A stretch of DNA of 64,000 nucleotides from Oscarella lobularis (Eukaryota > Porifera > Homoscleromorpha > Homosclerophorida > Oscarellidae). The notes under the pieces were generated by a model. The model saw nothing but the letters and a program-made list of their open reading frames with translations, did no database searches and had not been told where the DNA came from. A program made the position numbers and the translations under genes. This document shows positions 32,953-45,366 of this stretch, piece after piece. The stretch spans positions 1,984,001 through 2,048,000 of the forward strand of contig NC_089190.1 in the NCBI RefSeq assembly GCF_947507565.1, in the 5' to 3' direction. Position 1 is the stretch's first letter; each line of letters begins with the position of its first letter.

Positions 32953-35900
32953 ATGACAACAAAGCTTCTTTTAGCGACGTCACTTCTCGTCACTTTCAGC
33001 GCCTCTCAATTGATCGTACCAATTCCCCGGCCTCTTCCACCCAAACCGACTCGTCCGCCGTGAGTGACTCAAAAAACGTTCTTATAGTTGAGTGAAATGT
33101 TTTCTTCTAAGACCGATGTCCTATCGATATCGCATTGTCTCTCAGAGCTACGTCTTTGCCGGAGAGACGCTCGCCGTGTCGATTTACGTGGAGAAAGGAT
33201 CTTCGAAGATGATGACAGACGAGGAGGGCAATGAGATCAATCCCTTTCCAATTGACGTCACTCTCGACGTCAAAGACGGACAATCCGGTCAAAATCTAAT
33301 TAGCACGGTCAATCGTAAAGTGACCAGACGCCAGTGCACAACCATTTTCGTGAAGGTAGAAACAAACTTAGACTATGACGCGACACTTATTGTTTTCGAA
33401 GCTTCCGGAATCGACTCCCCCGGGAACGCATGGGGTTAGCGTCAGAATGACGTCACAGCAAGGGGCAATGAGAAATTTCATGACGACATTCCGCGTTCGA
33501 CCTACGAACCGAATGATCATGATCCAGACAGATAAACCCGTTTATAAACCGGGACAGACGAGTGAGAACAGATCTATTCTAGAGCTCGACCACGCAATGA
33601 CGTTTTTGTTCAGTTCTTGGTCGAGTCATTGTGTTGACGTCATCGCGTTTGACCGCAGCTTCGGGCAAAGTGACTCTTCAGATTCGGGTGAGCCGGAAGG
33701 GGATCTAATTTTGGTGTGAGAACTAACCTTGTGAGGGATTCTTAGAATTCCAAAAACGCTTTGATGACATCATTCAAGAACCTTACCCTCGACACGGGTA
33801 AATTAGTATTGGATTTATTGTAGATTCAACGTGTGACTGGGGTGGTGTTTATATAGGAGTTGCTAGGTTCAATTTTCCGTTGTCAAGTGAACCGGTACTT
33901 GGACAATACGCATTGTGTGCAACGCTTGAGGTAAGAAGACCACCGCATGTATTCTCCTCAAGAGCCAATAACGTTACTACTTATCATTAGGGAGCGATTC
34001 AAAAACAGGAGAAGTGCTTCTCAGTCAAAGTTGAAGAATACGGTTAGACTACCAGTAGAAAGAGCCTGATATGAAATTCATCACGTCTTTACGTAGTTTT
34101 GCCTAAATTCTCGTGCACCATTTCTCCCAAAGATGATCAATTCTCCTGTATCAACCGTAGGCATACAGTTTGCTACACTGTCAGTGCGAAGTGAGTCTCC
34201 TCTCCAAGCTGCATAGCCCTCTTACGTTCTAATCTAGATACACGTACGGACAAAAGGTGAAGGGAACTGTTTCTGCCACGGCAACAACGGGCAATACCTG
34301 GAGACGGTGTAGGAACGAAGAACGAGAAGTCGTTCTAGATTCGGTACACTGAACTGCATTGTGCACGCAACTATTAATTGACGAAAGCCAATTTTTAGAT
34401 TGATGGGGAAAAAACCGTTTGCGTTCACACGTGCACGAGATACTACATTACGTGCTCTGGTGAAATTAATCTCGAGGCGAACGTAACGGATCCGACGTCG
34501 GGAGACGAAGTCGCCTGCGAAGGAGTCACGAAAATTCCTATTCGACGAAATCCTTATCAAATTGAAATCGTAAAACCGCAATTCAATGCTTTCTATCCCT
34601 GTCAAAAAACGCGTTATACAGTGAGAAAAATTCACTGCTTCTATTGTTGAATTGTTAAAGTTGATTTCAGGTGAAAACGAGCATCGTTTCGGGAAAACCG
34701 TACGGTGGAGCGAGAGTGAAATTCACTTGCAAAGCGCTGCTAAAAAAAGGAAGCAAATGCGGGCCTGACGAAAAAGAGATCTACACGACTGAAGTAACGA
34801 CCAATGACGATGGCAGAGCTCCAATCGAATTCTGCGCTCCGTGCAATGCTCTCGACATTTCGTGCACCGTAGGGTTCAAAAGAGCAAATGGCTAGGATTG
34901 GTTTCTAGGGTTTCTCTTTTGATCAGGCTAAGGCTGTCGGTGAATCAAGCTATATTTCGCCTGCTCGTAGCGGCAGGAGCGTTTTGATCTATTCGCCGGG
35001 ACGCGTCATGGTCCGCAACTCCATGAAATCACTAGAAGTAGGCAATGAACACGTGTTCGATGCCTATTTCACTCACTCGGGAAAAACCACCGCCTTTGTA
35101 AGCACACAGGACACCAGAACTGCGCATACAATTTTGTTCTATAGATTCTTAGCAAAGGGACCGTCCTAAGAAAGCTGTCATGTTTTCCAGATTCAATAGA
35201 CGTCAATTTGACGGACATATCGGATGAGATATGCGATGCCAAAAGAATGCCGCGCCCGTTGAAATATTATTGCTCGTTTCAATATAATGTTACACCGGCA
35301 ATGATTCCCAAAGTGACGATTGTCGTCGGTCAGAAGAAATTGTCCGCTGTCAATCTCAATTTACCTGTCACAGCGGATTCTGGAAATCAAGTAACGTAGT
35401 GAATTTAATTAATAATTCATATAAATAATTTCTTGTAGATGACGTTGGAATTTAGTCAGAATCAAGTTGAGCCTGGAGAGAACGTGAGTCTGCAAATTGA
35501 AGCCGCTCCCGGATCATACGTCGGTGTTGTGGCCGTTGACCAAAGCGTCTACCTTCAACAGGCAAAAAATCAACTAACAGCTCAACAAGTACGACTAAAT
35601 ATTTTCTAATAATTCAATTTTAATTGACGTTGTTTAGGTTCGAGCAGAAGCGGCTGGCTTTGACTCGTCTCCGACTTATTTGCCTCGCAAGACCTTCGAG
35701 TGCGGAGCCAGGAGACTCTGGAGTTGCAACTGTCGTCAATACGGATGCAAACGCACGCCTTCCGTTAGTTGATTTCTCAGTGTTCAACATCTAATTCTAT
35801 ATCAATTCGTTTAAGAAGGACGATGAACGCAGTACGTCTACTACACCACCACTAGTTCCTTTCTTTCCTCGTCGTCGATTCGGACCCAGCTGTCCAGAGT

Positions 35901-38900
35901 CAGACTGCTATAGAAGTGTTTGCACGTTAATCGGGAAATGCGAATTCGTTTCAGCCTTGAGCTTTTACGAGGTAGGGAATCGACTCTCCTGATCCGTTTG
36001 TCTATTAGCTGTGTCGGGACTAGGCTGCTGGGCTAAAGGTTCTGAGCAATTTGAATGCAAAGGGTTCTCCGAAATGCGCCAGGTCTAAGCCGCCCTTAGG
36101 CTTAGGCCACAGCTGTTGCCGTGCGCACGTATACTCCTACAACTAAGTACACCTTGTATCTTTTATTTTATTAGCCTTGGTGGTCTCGGGTTGCGGTTCG
36201 CTTGGACGCCGCTCCCCCCGATGCGCGCTTAGAGTGACACAGTTTCAAAAGGTTTCTAAGGAAGACGAGGATGCCGATGAGACAACTACGGAACTAGTCG
36301 AAGTCAAAAGAGAACGAGTCAACTTTCCAGAGACGTGGATATGGAAGGATATTCAACTCGAGTAAAACAGTCAAATGCCATTGAACATGTTTTTCTTCTA
36401 TTCCTGTCTCCCTATAGGAAAAATTCCAGGAATCATGATCTGATGTTGACTGCTCCGGACACGATAACGTCGTGGATTGCCGACGGTTTTGCTTTGTCGA
36501 CGGAGAATTCTATTAGCGTTTCGATGCCTGCGTCTCTTCGAGTCTTTCAGCCGTTCTTTGTGTCTCTCACTTTGCCTTACTCGGTCATTCGAGGCGAGAA
36601 ACTCGAAGTGCGAGCCACCGTCTTCAATTATCTCGACGTCAACCTCACTGTACATAGTTATTATTAAACAAATCAAATTTTTCAACAGTAGTTGTCTAGG
36701 CTTTCGTTGAATTGGAAGTGGATTCAAATGAAATTAGCATTATAGAATCAAAAGCAGATATGCAAAAAGACTCTCGACGCAGTTTGACCATACCAGCAGG
36801 AGAAGCTCGTTCTATTGACTATTTCGTCGTTCCGCTCAAAGTCGGTTATCTCCCAATGAAGTGCACAGCAAGATCAACTAAAGCAGCCGACGCAGTGGTT
36901 CGCCCACTTCTAGTTGAAGTAGGAAAAGTTGTAGATAGTGAATTTATGTAACGATTCTCTATAGCCAGAAGGCGTGCAAAAGGAGTATGGTCTATCATCT
37001 CTCATCTGCATCGAAGGTACAAGAAATCTGCCATATTATTTAATTTCGTGTAACGTTTTTTTAAAAGAAAATGCCCAAAACGCTGAGAAAGTGTTCAATC
37101 TGACTCTCCCTCCCGCTTATGTTCCCGACTCCGAGAGCGCAGTCGTCAGCGTCACAAGTACAGTTATATGTTGTGTTGGTGTAGTATACTTAGACTTTTT
37201 TTTTCTGTGCAGCGGATTACATGGGGCCTACGATTGAAGGACTGGAAAATCTCCTTCGACTTCCCCACGGATGTGGAGAACAGAACATGATTAATTTCGC
37301 TCCTGGCGTCTATATCACGCGTTATCTTACGGCCGTCGGGAAATTGGACGAAAAAACGAAGGAGAAGGCTCTCAATATCATGATGAAAGGTGACGCAGAC
37401 ATTCATACGCATACAGAAATGGTAAGACTCTGTTTAGGTTATCAAAGAGAAATGATTTTTCAGCGAGACGATGGATCGTACAGTGCGTTTGGAAACAGTG
37501 ACAAATGTGGCAGCATGTGGTATGTATCATACAAAAAGCAGTGCCTGGACTACGATATAACTAATCATTATATAGGTTAACTGCCTTTGTAGTCAGAACG
37601 TTCAGTCAAGCGCATGGAATTATTGACGTCGACCAGACAGTTCAAACAGAGGCGATCGACTGGATGAAGAAGAAGCAGAGTCAAGACGGATCATTCCCAA
37701 GTGTTTGCCGCGTTATTAGCAAGGAAATGCAGGGTTGCTCGGGAGGAGAATGCAGCCTGACCGCCTACGTTACACTTGCTCTATTAGAAGCAGGCGTACC
37801 GGCATCTGTAAGACAGTACTCTAATCTCAAACCATTATCATGGGTAATTCTTTTTGTAGGATCCATCTATTGTCAATGCATTGGCTTTCCTCAACTCGAC
37901 GTGCCTCTCAAATGACTGCGAGAATAACTACGCTTTGGCTGTCATTTCCAACGTATTCTGCAAGGCTGCTCACCCTAGAGCCGACGAACTTCTCAATAAA
38001 CTGCTGAGTTGCGCGACAACCGAAGGTGACACAATGTACTATTCAAAGGAGAACAATCAATTCTGCTACGGACATCGTTTGGGAATGCCTTGCGCTAGTC
38101 GTTCGTGTGACGTGGAAACGAGCGCCTATGCACTACTTGCCTTCAAATGTCGTGGAGACGTCGGAAATAGCTCGAGAATTGTACGCTGGCTACTCGAGCA
38201 GAGAAATCCTTCTGGAGGCTTCCGATCAACCCAGGTTAGCATAGTCACGGTTTATTGTTAGAAAATGAATTGGGTGTTCTTAGGATACGGTAGTGGCTCT
38301 ACAGGCTCTCTCTGAGTACGCTGCCTTGAGCGTTGCCAACAACGACGTGAAGATGAATGTTCGCTTGACTACCGACTCAGAATTCTCCTGGTCGCTCACC
38401 GTTGATTCGTCCAATTCCCAAGACCTCCAGACTCTCAATATTCCGACTCTTCCTTCGACGCTGACCGCTCGTCTTGCCGGCGTCGGATGCGTTCTCATTC
38501 AAGCCGGCGTCAAGTATAATATACCGGAACCGCCGGAGGAAGCGGCGTTTGAGGTGACGGCCATGGCAACGATGAATGAAAACAAAGGGAAATCGTGCTC
38601 GTATAAGATTAGAGTTTGCAACCGGTAAGGATTTGTTCTCTTGTAGTCTCCATATTCTCTTCAATTAATTAACGATAATGTGATATTTAGCTGGTTGCTG
38701 AAGAAACCAAGCAGTTCCAATATGGCTCTGACAGACATCACGCTGTTTTCAGGATTTGTGCCAATCAATTCCGACCTCAAAGACGTAATAATGACGAATT
38801 AATCCTACTTTTTATTTCTAACAGTTTTGTATTCTAGCTGGAGAAGAAAGGAACGTGCCAAATCAAAAGAATCGACAAGCAGGACCGAAGAGTCAGAGTC

Positions 38901-39108
38901 TATATTGACGAAGTGAGTTTCACGGATTCTTTTTGCTTTGACTAATTTATTATTACAGGTACGACAAACCGAGTGTTGCTTTGAGCTTCAAATGAAGAGA
39001 ACCGTTTACGTTGAAGACCTCCAAGGCGTTCCCGTTCTCTCGTACAACTACTACGATCCAGATCAGTCTGGCGGTACGATGCTCTATCCAAGAGAGGAAT
39101 GCAAGTAA
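32953..39108 (+). CDS. A2M: A2M family thioester protein, copy 4
   Basis: Thirty exons: 32953-33059, 33112-33355, 33402-33561, 33614-33687, 33746-33797, 33857-33930, 33991-34042, 34097-34190, 34238-34343, 34399-34620, 34671-34868, 34927-35097, 35145-35390, 35439-35588, 35638-35763, 35816-35971, 36024-36120, 36175-36361, 36418-36649, 36700-36918, 36965-37016, 37068-37157, 37213-37389, 37438-37519, 37576-37807, 37860-38234, 38284-38624, 38691-38784, 38838-38912, 38959-39108. Thioester GCGEQN is at 37269-37286, preceded by His where the other copies have Tyr. The catalytic position is Ser (VISKEMQG, codon 37718-37720), as in copy 1, although the N-terminal half is closest to copy 3. The bait exon (36175-36361) is the shortest. 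A GGCTTA duplication lengthens exon 17, and a 6-nt deletion removes Trp-Lys in exon 26. All changes keep frame. Confidence 0.88.
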
Positions 39109-39261
39109 CCGAGTTGTTTTCTTTTGCATTTGTCCGTGTTTGCGCATTGTTGTCTGTGATTAGAAATTGATGTGCTAATAATTGCGAATGCATCCGGGAG
39201 TTCGTCTACTAGACTACCTTTCGCTTTCACATCACCACTTGGACTGTGCGCGGAAGAGACG

Positions 39262-42200
39262 ATGGTACGCGAAACGCGTCACCTGTGGGTCGGCAACCTA
39301 CCCGAATCGGTCGACGACCGCCAAGTGATCAACTTCTTCTCGAGGCGAGCGAAGAACGCGAATGGGCGTGGCAATCGAACGTGTGTCCTCTCCCCGCGCA
39401 GATACGGTCGAGTCGAATCGGTGCGCATTCTGCCTCGTCGTGCCGCCGACGGCGGTCGCGCGGCCTTCGTCGACTTTGTCGACATCAAAAGCGCCGTCAA
39501 AGCGCACGAATCGAAGCTCGAGCTCGGATCGCGCGAGCTGCGTTCCAATTACAACGAACCGGGCTCGCGATTCGTCTCCGCAGCACAGCATCATAATCGT
39601 TTGAGCGGCGGCGGCGACGGAGGAAGCGGATGGAGACGCGGCGGCGGCGACGACGGGTACGATGCGCGTGGGTTCCTTTTTTGGAGGGGGGCCTCACATA
39701 GGTGCGATCATCCCTAGCGACACTTTGCGCATCGCGAGATCAATAATGCTTCGATTCCGTGAAATTTTCGCGTTTTTTTCTTAGTTTTTCTGTCGAATAG
39801 TGAGATTTATTTCCGGGTACGCCTCCTTTTTCCTAGGGACTATTCGAGAAGTGGAGGCGGAGGAGGCGGGGCCCCATTGTCGCCTTCTGGACGAAATGAC
39901 CGTTGGAGTGGCGGTCATCAAAAATCCAAATATCAATCGCATTCGCGCCATCGAATTCCATCCGACTCAGGACCTCATTACAAACGCGGGGGCGGGGGCG
40001 GCGCTCGAAGTGCGTCGCGATCGATGAGCCCCCCTTTGAGGACACGGTCGCCATGGTCACCGAAACGACGAGATGCGGCTGGAGAAACGCAGGATATCAG
40101 TTGGGGCGGAAGTCAACACAGTGGTGGCGGAACGGGAAGTGGCGAAAAACCGACCAACTGTCTATTGATAGAAAATTTAGATCAACATTCATCAGGCAAG
40201 ATTGATCGATGAAAATCTATATTTTTTCTGATTAGCAATATATATGTATTGGGGGAATGCGTTAGAGAAGGGAATATTTGAGGGATTGCATCACGAGTGC
40301 AAGAAGCTTAGTGGCTACTTGGATACGGCGTTGGACAAACGTGGTGGCATTCTCAAAGGCGTCATCAAATTTCAATCGTAGGGAGACCACAGAAGCGATC
40401 ATAACATTTCTTTTCTTTGACTTTCTTCCCTTCGATTTGCATTTGCAGTGCGACGGACGCCTATCACGCAAAAAAGGAGTTGATCGGACGAAAGTTTCAC
40501 GGAAATCGTTTGAAAGTGTCCTTCCGGGAAGGTGTGGCTTGTGGAGAATCTCTCGGATGGCACGTGCAATACGTTTTGGGCTTCCTTAGAAATTGGTGGC
40601 AATGATAAGGGTGGAGACGGATCGTCGTCTCACTATCATCATCATCATCATCGCGATCGCGGAGGCGTGGGGTCAGCGTCGTCGTCGTCGATGACGACGG
40701 CGGCGGCGGCGGCGGGGAATCATCACGGCAGTCGAATGATTGACGACGAGGAGGAGTATAGCATGGAAGCGTCGCGGACGCTCTGGGTTGGAAATCTTGA
40801 GCGCCGTTTTACGCCTGGTGACGTCAAAAAGCTTTTCAATCAGCACTGCCGCGTATTGGTAAGACGAAATAGCAATAGGTGCGCATAGTATTGCATGTAC
40901 AAAGCGTAAAGATTTCCTATGTCTAGAACCTTCTCTCCTAAGAGATTTTAGTCTCATCTCATTGTAGACCCTTTCAGACTGCTTTTGCATAGGGTCTCAG
41001 TATATACATAAGAGGCTTTGAATATTTATTCTTTAGTTTTGACTTTGTACACTGATTAGTATTATTGGTTATTGGCTAGGATGTTGATGTGAAGGATCGC
41101 CAACAGCCGTTCAACTACGCCTTTGTACGCTTTGCAAGCATTCGAGAAGCGTGCCGAATCAAACGCAAATTTGAACGCTACACAATGGGAGAAACGCGAC
41201 TCAGGGTGGGTGTGCAATGACGTCGCGCTGTGTTCGAAAGCATCCCTCCTCCTCCTCCTCCTCCTCCATTAGATTGGATTCAGTCGTCAACCGTCGACCA
41301 ATGGGCTGTGGCTGGACAACATTGGTTTTGCGACGTCGGAGCGCTACATCTTGCGTCAGTTCAGTCGTTTTGGACGCATCGTGGAAGTGTACGTGGACAA
41401 ATATCTGGACACGGCTCTGATCGTTTTTGAACGAGTCGACGAAGCGGAACGAGCCAATGAGGCGATGCGGGGAATGGCTTTCAGTCGGGGAGGTCGACTC
41501 AAGGCAAGATGCGATTGATTCTATTTGTTGTTGTTGTTGTTGTTGTCCATGATGGTGATGTTAATATTAACCAAGATTTATTGGGAGATCCAAGCGATTG
41601 ATATTTTAATTGGTTTTTTTTGGGAAAGGCAAAGAATTGAGAAATGGAATTTTTCATTTTCTTTGTGGTCGATGATTTGATCCCCCAAAAAAATTTTGCA
41701 TGACCTAATCAAAATGGTTTCTTTATTCGACGAGCGGAGAATTGAATATAACATGGGGATATGGTTAAAATTTGGTTGATATTATCACCATTTTACGACC
41801 GCTTATTATTCTGACATGTGATGCCGTGAATAGATTGACTTTGCCAATCACTCCAGCCAAAAGGAATTTGTCGACGAACTTACGGATCAGTTCACGCATA
41901 TCTTTGGACCCGGACATCGTCGCGACGACTCGCCGCCCCCCGTCGCTTCGTCGTCGCGCGACGACGATCGACGACGGGAGAGAAGAAAGCAACGATCCAA
42001 GGCGAATAACGACGATCTGGCGTCGCCGCCGCCACTTCCGCCACTTCCGCCGCCGCGGAGTGAAAGCGAAGGAGACGAAAGACGAGACAGGGAAGAAGAA
42101 GATGACGGTGAAATGGAGGAGGGGACGCGACGTCGGGATCACGGTGGAAATAGGAAATATCAGCAATATCACCATCATCGTCATCATCATCATCGACGTC

Positions 42201-43525
42201 ATCGGGATGAGGAAGAAGAGGAGGAGGAAGAAAAGGAGGTGGACGAGAAAAAGCGAAAACGGGAGAAGAGAAGGAGTAGAGATGAAGGTATTAGGCTTTC
42301 TTAATATATATTATATATTCTAATTATTATTATAGATGTGGATGTTAGTGAGCACAAACGAAGACGGGATTCTGACGGCGGCGACGACGACGTCGTACGT
42401 CACAAGCGTCGTCAATTCAATGATTCAGATCAACACCGTCGTCGCGGTGGCCGTGGCCGCGACGACGTGGACTCGGCTTCGTCGGCACCGCCGCCTCCGG
42501 AAAAGACTTTCTCTCCGTCGCAATCCGATTCTAGACACCCGGAGGATGAAAACGTAATCACAACCGCCGAATCAGCAGCAGAAGACGGCGAAATCAACAC
42601 GGAAGCAACGGAACCAGTCAAAGGTGACGAACAAGCTGCGGAATACTCAAGCGATCACGTCCAAAGCGATCCCGTCTTTTCTTCATTCAATTCCCAATTG
42701 AGACCTGAGCCGGAAGCAACTAGTGCCGCCGCTACATCCTCCGCCGCCGTCGCCGCCGCCGTCACCGCCACTGATTCAATATCTGCTGCAATGACGGCTT
42801 ATGCGGCGGCGGCGACGTTGCCGGCTGCAGGCGTTCTTTCAGCGCAGATACAACCACCGGATATACCCCAGCTTTTGCTCCAACGCTATCCCGTCGTCTG
42901 GCAGGGGCACTTGGCGCTGAAGGATCATCTCGTTGCCGTGCAGATGCACTATTTGGCGGGAAATCGGACGCTTGGGGAGGTGTCTTTGCCGCGATTTCCT
43001 GTGCCCTCGCTTGTGCCATCGTTGAAGATTGTCCAGCGCATGCGACTTGATCCCTCGCAGCTGGACGGCGTCGCCAAACGGATGCAGGTAGAGCGAGCTT
43101 AGTTTTAGTGAGGCTAGAGTCTTGGGTTGGGGAACCAGAGAGAAGATGCTAACTTTCCAAAATTTTTTTTTTTAGAGTGAGACTGAGCATTGCATTTTAT
43201 TGGCTCTTCCTTGTGGACGCGATCCCTTGGACGTTCATTGCCAAACGAAAGCGATGCGAACGGATTTCATTCATTATCTGCAGCAGAAGCAGGCTGCAGG
43301 GATTGTTAATATGAAACCGCCACCCGGAAGTTCAGTACGTATAATCTCATTGGTATATTACTTTCATACATATTTTATTTTTTATTTTAGTATCCTGGAG
43401 AATATGTTTTGCATATTTTTCCGCCGTGTGATTTTACTCAAGCCCATCTCTCCCAATGTGCTCTCGACTTGTTGGAAAATACCCCTGTCAATGGTCATCT
43501 TATGATAGTCGTGGCTACCATGTGA
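39262..43525 (+). CDS. SPEN: Split ends / SPEN family protein (RRM x4, SPOC)
   Basis: Twelve exons (39262-39344, 39402-39656, 39837-40195, 40266-40377, 40449-40531, 40590-40858, 41080-41205, 41273-41503, 41834-42287, 42336-43087, 43176-43334, 43391-43525) join in phase to about 1005 aa. The N-terminus MVRETRHLWVGNLPE matches SPEN almost exactly, with YGRVESV, FVDFVDIKSA and NYNEPG completing RRM1. RRM2 is LLIENLDQ to NRLKVSFRE; RRM3 contains RTLWVGNLERRF; RRM4 contains LWLDNIGFATSERYILRQFSRFG and IDFANHSSQ. A charged His/Glu/Arg-rich middle follows. The SPOC domain runs from about residue 836 (YPVVWQGHLALKD) to HLMIVVATM. SPEN proteins are nuclear RNA-binding corepressors. The vertebrate protein is more than three times longer. 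Introns 1, 3 and 8 have GC donors. Intron 8 (330 nt) holds a TTG repeat. Confidence 0.88.
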
Positions 43526-43803
43526 CGCGCTGTTTGGTCTATCGGTGTCCTTCCGTATGTTCGACGTTTTATTGTTGCACTTTTTTGTACGCACAGAACA
43601 AAATTCTTTTAGATCTTTTGTGTTTAGAATAATCAATGGCTTGTCGAACGCGCATGCGTTGTGGCGGTCTTGCACCACGCGACGCCAATGCGTGGTCGAT
43701 GCATGCGCAGAAGGCGGCACCATCTATGAACAGCGCGTAAGAGCACACACACATCGCCCCGTCGCACGCACAACATCGAGGAAGCGCCGAAACAACACCA
43801 AGA

Positions 43804-45366
43804 ATGTCGGACGACAAGGAGCCTTCCCCCGAAGAAGAGCAGACTCAAGATGACCTGCCCGGTGAGTCGCAATCGTCGCGTTTCCTCGTAGGGGCCCCCG
43901 CTTTTGTAACCCTCGTCGCGAGCGAGTTTTTACGCGTCGAAAAGGGCCGTGCAGAGCAAGCGATTTGCGAAACCGATTACGGATAGTGGTTTGCACGAGA
44001 AAAAACCACGTGCTATCTCTCAGCTTCGCGATATTCGCGTCGTTTGTGTACGTTTGGCGAGCGCGATTTCACGCCAATGCATCCCAGCTGTTACAGCGTG
44101 CCCCGAATCCCGCGATCGCGGCTCCGCATCGCTGAATTTTCTCGCAAAACCGACGAACCGCCCCTCGATCGTGCGCCTTTTGCACTCGCTCCCTAGTCGC
44201 GCGTGTGATTTTTGCCGCACGCGCTTTCCTCTCGCTCCCCGTGCTACGCAATTCATTCATGGCGCCGGTTCGCCCGCCTTTCTAGCAACCCGAACGACGA
44301 TTCGCGTTCTCGGCACGGTCAAATGGTTCAACGTGAAGTCCGGCTACGGTTTCATCAATCGCAAAGACACGAAAGAGGACATTTTCATCCATCAAGTGAG
44401 AAGGGGGGCGTGGCACCACCATATAATACATGCGCCACGTGGTCTCTCTAGACTGCCATCATCAAGAACAATCCTAAAAAGTATTTGAGAAGCGTCGGCG
44501 AAGGCGAAACGGTAGAATTCGAAGTTCACGAGGGCGAAAAGGTAGAATCCATTCTTTTTGAAAAATTAACATTTTTGACGAAACCTTTTTTTCAGGGCCC
44601 AGAAGCTATCAACGTAACGGGACCCAACGGAAGTTTCGTCCAAGGAAGCAAATACGCCCGTACATTCATTCCCATCATCAATTTTTTTATTATATAATTA
44701 TTGATTTTTAGCTATGAAGCGACAGGGGCGTGGCTGGCGATCCCGCGGACGAGGCCGCGGACGCGGACGCGGCGGTCGTGGCTACTACCGCGGCGGCGGC
44801 TATCGCAGCCGAGATCGCAACGACGGAGACAGAGACGAGTTTGCAGAACAAGATCAAAGAGAAAGAGAACCGGAGCCAGAACGAGAGAACAGAAGGGGAC
44901 AGGATGAGGAAGGGGGCGGAGGTCGCCGTCCTCGTGGAAGAACCGTCAGGTAGAGAGAGTAGTACTGTAGTGAGGAGGGGGCCCCCCCTTGAGGAGTTCC
45001 TTTCGCGTAGACGTGGCGGCCGACAGCGTAGGGACCGATACCAGGATCAGTATGACTCCCGCCCTCAAGAAGAAGAGGTAGATATAATCTATATACTATA
45101 TATAATCTTTGGTGATGAATTCCTTGAAGGCTCCCCCTAAGGAGGATGAGGAATACGATGGGGGTGGTGAGACTGATCGACCGTATCGCGGACGAGGACG
45201 CGGTCGCGGGCGCGGACGTCGCGGCGGACGTCGCTGGCGCGGACGCGGGAGAGGAAGAGGAGGACGCGGTGGCGGGCGTCGACGCGAGGAAGACGAGGAG
45301 GCTGAAGAGACCGGGGAAAACGAGGGGGGAGACGACAGGGCTCAGCCGCAGGAGAGCAAGGACTGA
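43804..45366 (+). CDS. YBX1: Y-box cold-shock domain protein
   Basis: Seven exons (43804-43861, 44286-44395, 44452-44541, 44596-44659, 44712-44949, 45011-45077, 45130-45366) give about 287 aa. An acidic N-terminus precedes the cold-shock domain (residues about 26-95), with [19 protein letters not shown] (RNP1-type), DIFIHQ (RNP2-type) and EGETVEFEV. The C-terminal half has alternating Arg/Gly-rich and acidic blocks, as in animal Y-box proteins, but here the RGG character is strong ([18 protein letters not shown] and a second block in the last exon). Y-box proteins bind single-stranded RNA/DNA and package mRNA. Intron 1 (424 nt) is unusually long for this window. An AATAAA follows at 45599. 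The specific paralogue name is a family label only. Confidence 0.85.

Larger units (their letters stand above)
10649..39595 (+). repeat. Tandem segmental duplication, four A2M units
   Basis: The original order is CYB5D1 (-), A2M (+), SPEN (+). The unit [CYB5D1 5' half, A2M, SPEN 5' end] was copied in direct orientation. Distances between successive A2M start codons are 7445, 6575 and 7536 bp. Only the leftmost CYB5D1 and the rightmost SPEN are complete. Sequence identity between units includes introns and flanks, so the duplications are recent or homogenised. Confidence 0.9.

Noticed and set aside
39345-39401. Short 21-nt intron GTGTGTCC to CGCAG in SPEN with the preceding RRAKNANGRG translated
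   Set aside because: It would insert 12 residues between FFS and YGRVESV, which are contiguous in SPEN RRM1. The 57-nt GC-AG intron restores the alignment.
43862-44285. Open frames in Y-box intron 1
   Set aside because: Composition-driven, no family resemblance, and the cold-shock exon joins exon 1 in phase without them.
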